In this document: positions 62,011 through 64,000 of the stretch, one piece after another
Layout: every line of letters begins with the position of its first letter
Numbering within the stretch: position 1 is the stretch's first letter
From: Pseudoalteromonas luteoviolacea
Lineage (GTDB): Bacteria; Pseudomonadota; Gammaproteobacteria; Enterobacterales; Alteromonadaceae
DNA length: 64,000 nt
NCBI RefSeq assembly: GCF_021654285.1
Contig: NZ_JAKFZS010000003.1
Location: forward strand, 124,001-188,000
Reading direction: 5' to 3'
The notes under the pieces: model-generated
What the model was told of the DNA's origin: nothing
Database searches by the model: none
Seen by the model: the letters and a program-made list of their open reading frames with translations, nothing else
Made by a program: the position numbers and the translations under genes

Positions 62011-64000
62011 TTGGAAGATCCAAACGACGTTGCAATTCGCAAGCTGACTCGTAAGAATCGACGCTTAGAGTCCTTGTTGAAAAAATACAAACAAAACTAT
62101 CACTTGCAACATGCCTTGATACAGCTTTCTGAGCAGGCTAGTACAGTTGCCGAGCTAACCCTTTTATACCCCGCAATTCATAGTATCTTAGAGCAACACC
62201 TGCCCAGTAAAAGCTTCTATGTTGTGCTGCAAAACCAGTTTACCCAGACACTTGAACTCTCTTATTTTGTTGATGAAAAAGATGGCATTTCTGTGCCGTT
62301 ACATGAGTCACATCATTTTGATCAAGGGGTAACTGGCTATGTCTTTAATACTAAAAAGGTGCTGTATCTAACCAAAGATGAAATGCAGCACATGATCGAT
62401 GACTGCAAATTTAAAGCCCTAGGCAGCCCAGCTGAACATTGGGTAGGCGTACCGATATTTCGAGATAAAAACATCATTGGTGTGATGGTATCCCAGAGCT
62501 ATCAACCTCAACAAGCTTACAGCGAACATCAGATTGAGCTTCTTGAGGTGATGTCTTTATACCTAGCTACGGCGATTGAGCGCGTCAAAAAGCGTGAGTT
62601 ACTCGAATCAGAAGTCAAGATCCGCACACGTGCGCTGATGCAGAGTAATGACGCACTCAATAAAGAAATTGAGCAACGTAAGCGTGCCTTAGAGCGACAG
62701 CAAATCTTATTTAAGATTTCTGAGCTGGCAACCCAGTTTAGCGACATTGATGATGTGTACAAGCAAGTACATAAAATCATTCGCTCCATTACCTTTGCTA
62801 ACAACCTCTATATCGCTTTGCATGATACGGGTTCAAATTGGCTGAGTTTCCCCTACTGTGTTGATGAAGTCACTGAATATCGCCCAAGGCCCTTTGCTAA
62901 AGGATATAGTGAGCTTGTCATCACCACTGAGCGAAGCCAGCTTATCGACACCCAGCGCGCAGCAATTTTAATTGAAGGCGGAGTTGTCAAACGCCCACCG
63001 GATTACGACGACTTGGAAACTGCCACAAGTTGGCTAGGGGCACCGCTCAAAACGGCCAAAGGGGTGATCGGTTTAATTGCTTGCCAAGCTTATAACTATG
63101 AATACGAATACAATCATGAAGATGTTGAGCTGATCTCTTTTGTATCAAACCAAATCGCCTCGGTACTGCAAACCCACTTGGCTAATCAGGCACTCAAAGC
63201 CAGCAACCAAGAGCTTGAACATCGCGTTGCAGAGAAGACAAAAGCGCTCAGGCAAACCAATTTGCACCTGCAAATGCAAATTGAAGAGCGTAAAAAAATT
63301 GAACAGCAACTCTATCATGACGCGCATCATGATCCGCTCACATCATTGCCAAATCGCAGTTTATTTTTAACTCAGCTTGAAAAAACACTGCAAAAATATC
63401 AACGTTATCCTGAGCATAACTTTGCCGTGTTGTTTATCGATCTAGACAAGTTTAAAGTGATCAATGATGAGCTGGGGCACCAAGCAGGCGATCAGTTTTT
63501 AATCTGGGTCAGTACCGCATTTGCAGAATGTATTCGTGAACACGATTTACTTGCACGTCTTGCGGGTGATGAATTTGTCATTTTATTAGACCACTTAACC
63601 GATAAACAGCAAGCCGAAGATGTGGCAAAACGCCTTATTCGCGTGATGCAGCAACCCTTTTGTATGAAAGGCGTGTGTATGCAAAGCGGCGCCAGTATCG
63701 GCATCACCTACAGCAATAAAAAGTACAAAAATACCGACGAGATCATTCGTGATGCGGATGCAGCCATGTACTACGCGAAAAATGCGGGGCGCGGCCGATA
63801 TGAGTTTTATCATCCGTTATTAACAGCGTCTACAAGTAACAACAACAAACCTGAAGAGCAACATCATTTAACAGCGCTACCGACACATTTTAGAAGTACA
63901 GAGGTGGTTGACTTTACCAATCACTCGACACAGATCATTACGTTAGAAGCATTTGGTGAGCATCCAGTACTCGGCAGTACCAGCTTTGATATGCTGAAAA
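62011..64000 (+). CDS. GAF-GAF-GGDEF diguanylate cyclase-type protein (partial, 3' end outside window)
   Basis: Open frame from a TTG at 62011 (alternative TTG at 61999; a stop at 61990 bounds the frame) to the window end, 663 codons. No strong ribosome site is seen. Residues 1-30 are basic and coiled; GAF domains lie at about 30-185 and 225-395, joined by coiled-coil segments (around 190-225 and 395-435). The GGDEF domain runs from DPLTSLPNR at 441 to about 605 and reads AGDEF at 518-522 instead of GGDEF; AGDEF cyclases are known to be active in some cases. FIDLDKFKVINDELGHQAGDQ is intact. No membrane segment, so a cytosolic sensor. Whether another domain follows is unknown. Confidence 0.9.
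   Translation, partial: MEDPNDVAIRKLTRKNRRLESLLKKYKQNYHLQHALIQLSEQASTVAELTLLYPAIHSILEQHLPSKSFYVVLQNQFTQTLELSYFVDEKDGISVPLHESHHFDQGVTGYVFNTKKVLYLTKDEMQHMIDDCKFKALGSPAEHWVGVPIFRDKNIIGVMVSQSYQPQQAYSEHQIELLEVMSLYLATAIERVKKRELLESEVKIRTRALMQSNDALNKEIEQRKRALERQQILFKISELATQFSDIDDVYKQVHKIIRSITFANNLYIALHDTGSNWLSFPYCVDEVTEYRPRPFAKGYSELVITTERSQLIDTQRAAILIEGGVVKRPPDYDDLETATSWLGAPLKTAKGVIGLIACQAYNYEYEYNHEDVELISFVSNQIASVLQTHLANQALKASNQELEHRVAEKTKALRQTNLHLQMQIEERKKIEQQLYHDAHHDPLTSLPNRSLFLTQLEKTLQKYQRYPEHNFAVLFIDLDKFKVINDELGHQAGDQFLIWVSTAFAECIREHDLLARLAGDEFVILLDHLTDKQQAEDVAKRLIRVMQQPFCMKGVCMQSGASIGITYSNKKYKNTDEIIRDADAAMYYAKNAGRGRYEFYHPLLTASTSNNNKPEEQHHLTALPTHFRSTEVVDFTNHSTQIITLEAFGEHPVLGSTSFDMLK

Overview
The window looks like a chromosome segment of a marine gammaproteobacterium of the Alteromonadales, most like Pseudoalteromonas. 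This rests on gene content and order (rpsF-priB-rpsR-rplI, dnaB-alr, pabA-astC-astA-astD, yihI-engB-polA, split thiamine operon with thiO and a thiDE fusion) and on protein character; no database search was possible. No insertion sequence, prophage or CRISPR array is visible.

Layout. 1-14,567 (minus strand): two adjacent megasynthase genes. The first carries fatty acyl-AMP ligase, ACP, KS, AT, ACP, aminotransferase, C, A and PCP in one chain, the order used by iturin/mycosubtilin-type synthases to build a beta-amino fatty acid and join it to an amino acid. The second begins 2 bases later with a TubC-like docking domain and then C-A-PCP-C, cut by the window edge. Binding-pocket residues read as Gly (first A) and Asp (second A). 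15,485-19,411 (plus): membrane GGDEF-EAL protein, Zur, CheX, YjbQ. 19,419-21,909 (minus): alr, dnaB. 22,038-27,990 (minus): a DUF4097 / anti-sigma / ECF sigma operon and a minor-pilin operon (pilE-fimT-pilV-pilW-pilX, without pilY1), lying between dnaB and rplI. 28,346-29,783: ribosomal operon rpsF-priB-rpsR-rplI. 29,980-30,842: six tRNA-Gly(GCC) genes interleaved with three 50-nt tRNA relics, built from a 300-bp duplication. 30,958-33,684: orn, rsgA, psd. 33,747-40,051: thiCOSG(DE)F under a TPP riboswitch. 40,357-45,235: META lipoprotein, thioesterase, TonB-dependent receptor, speD, OsmC-like protein, DUF3802. 45,431-51,368: arginine succinyltransferase pathway genes, an HDOD protein and pabA. 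51,644-51,799: a 51-aa peptide with a GG leader. 51,845-55,878: DUF2489, yihI, a methyltransferase, a CsrB/CsrC-like regulatory RNA locus, cytochrome c4, engB. 55,875-60,180: DUF1285, YceI, a candidate sRNA, polA. 60,602-64,000: elbB, cytochrome c5 and a GAF-GAF-GGDEF protein cut by the window end.

Most of the window is housekeeping. The accessory or less expected parts are the beta-amino-lipopeptide assembly line, the orphan GG-leader peptide, the tRNA-Gly array, the Csr-type RNA with its own UvrY/GacA-type box in the yihI-engB interval (the neighbourhood of csrC in E. coli), and a second structured RNA candidate just downstream of polA, where E. coli keeps Spot 42.
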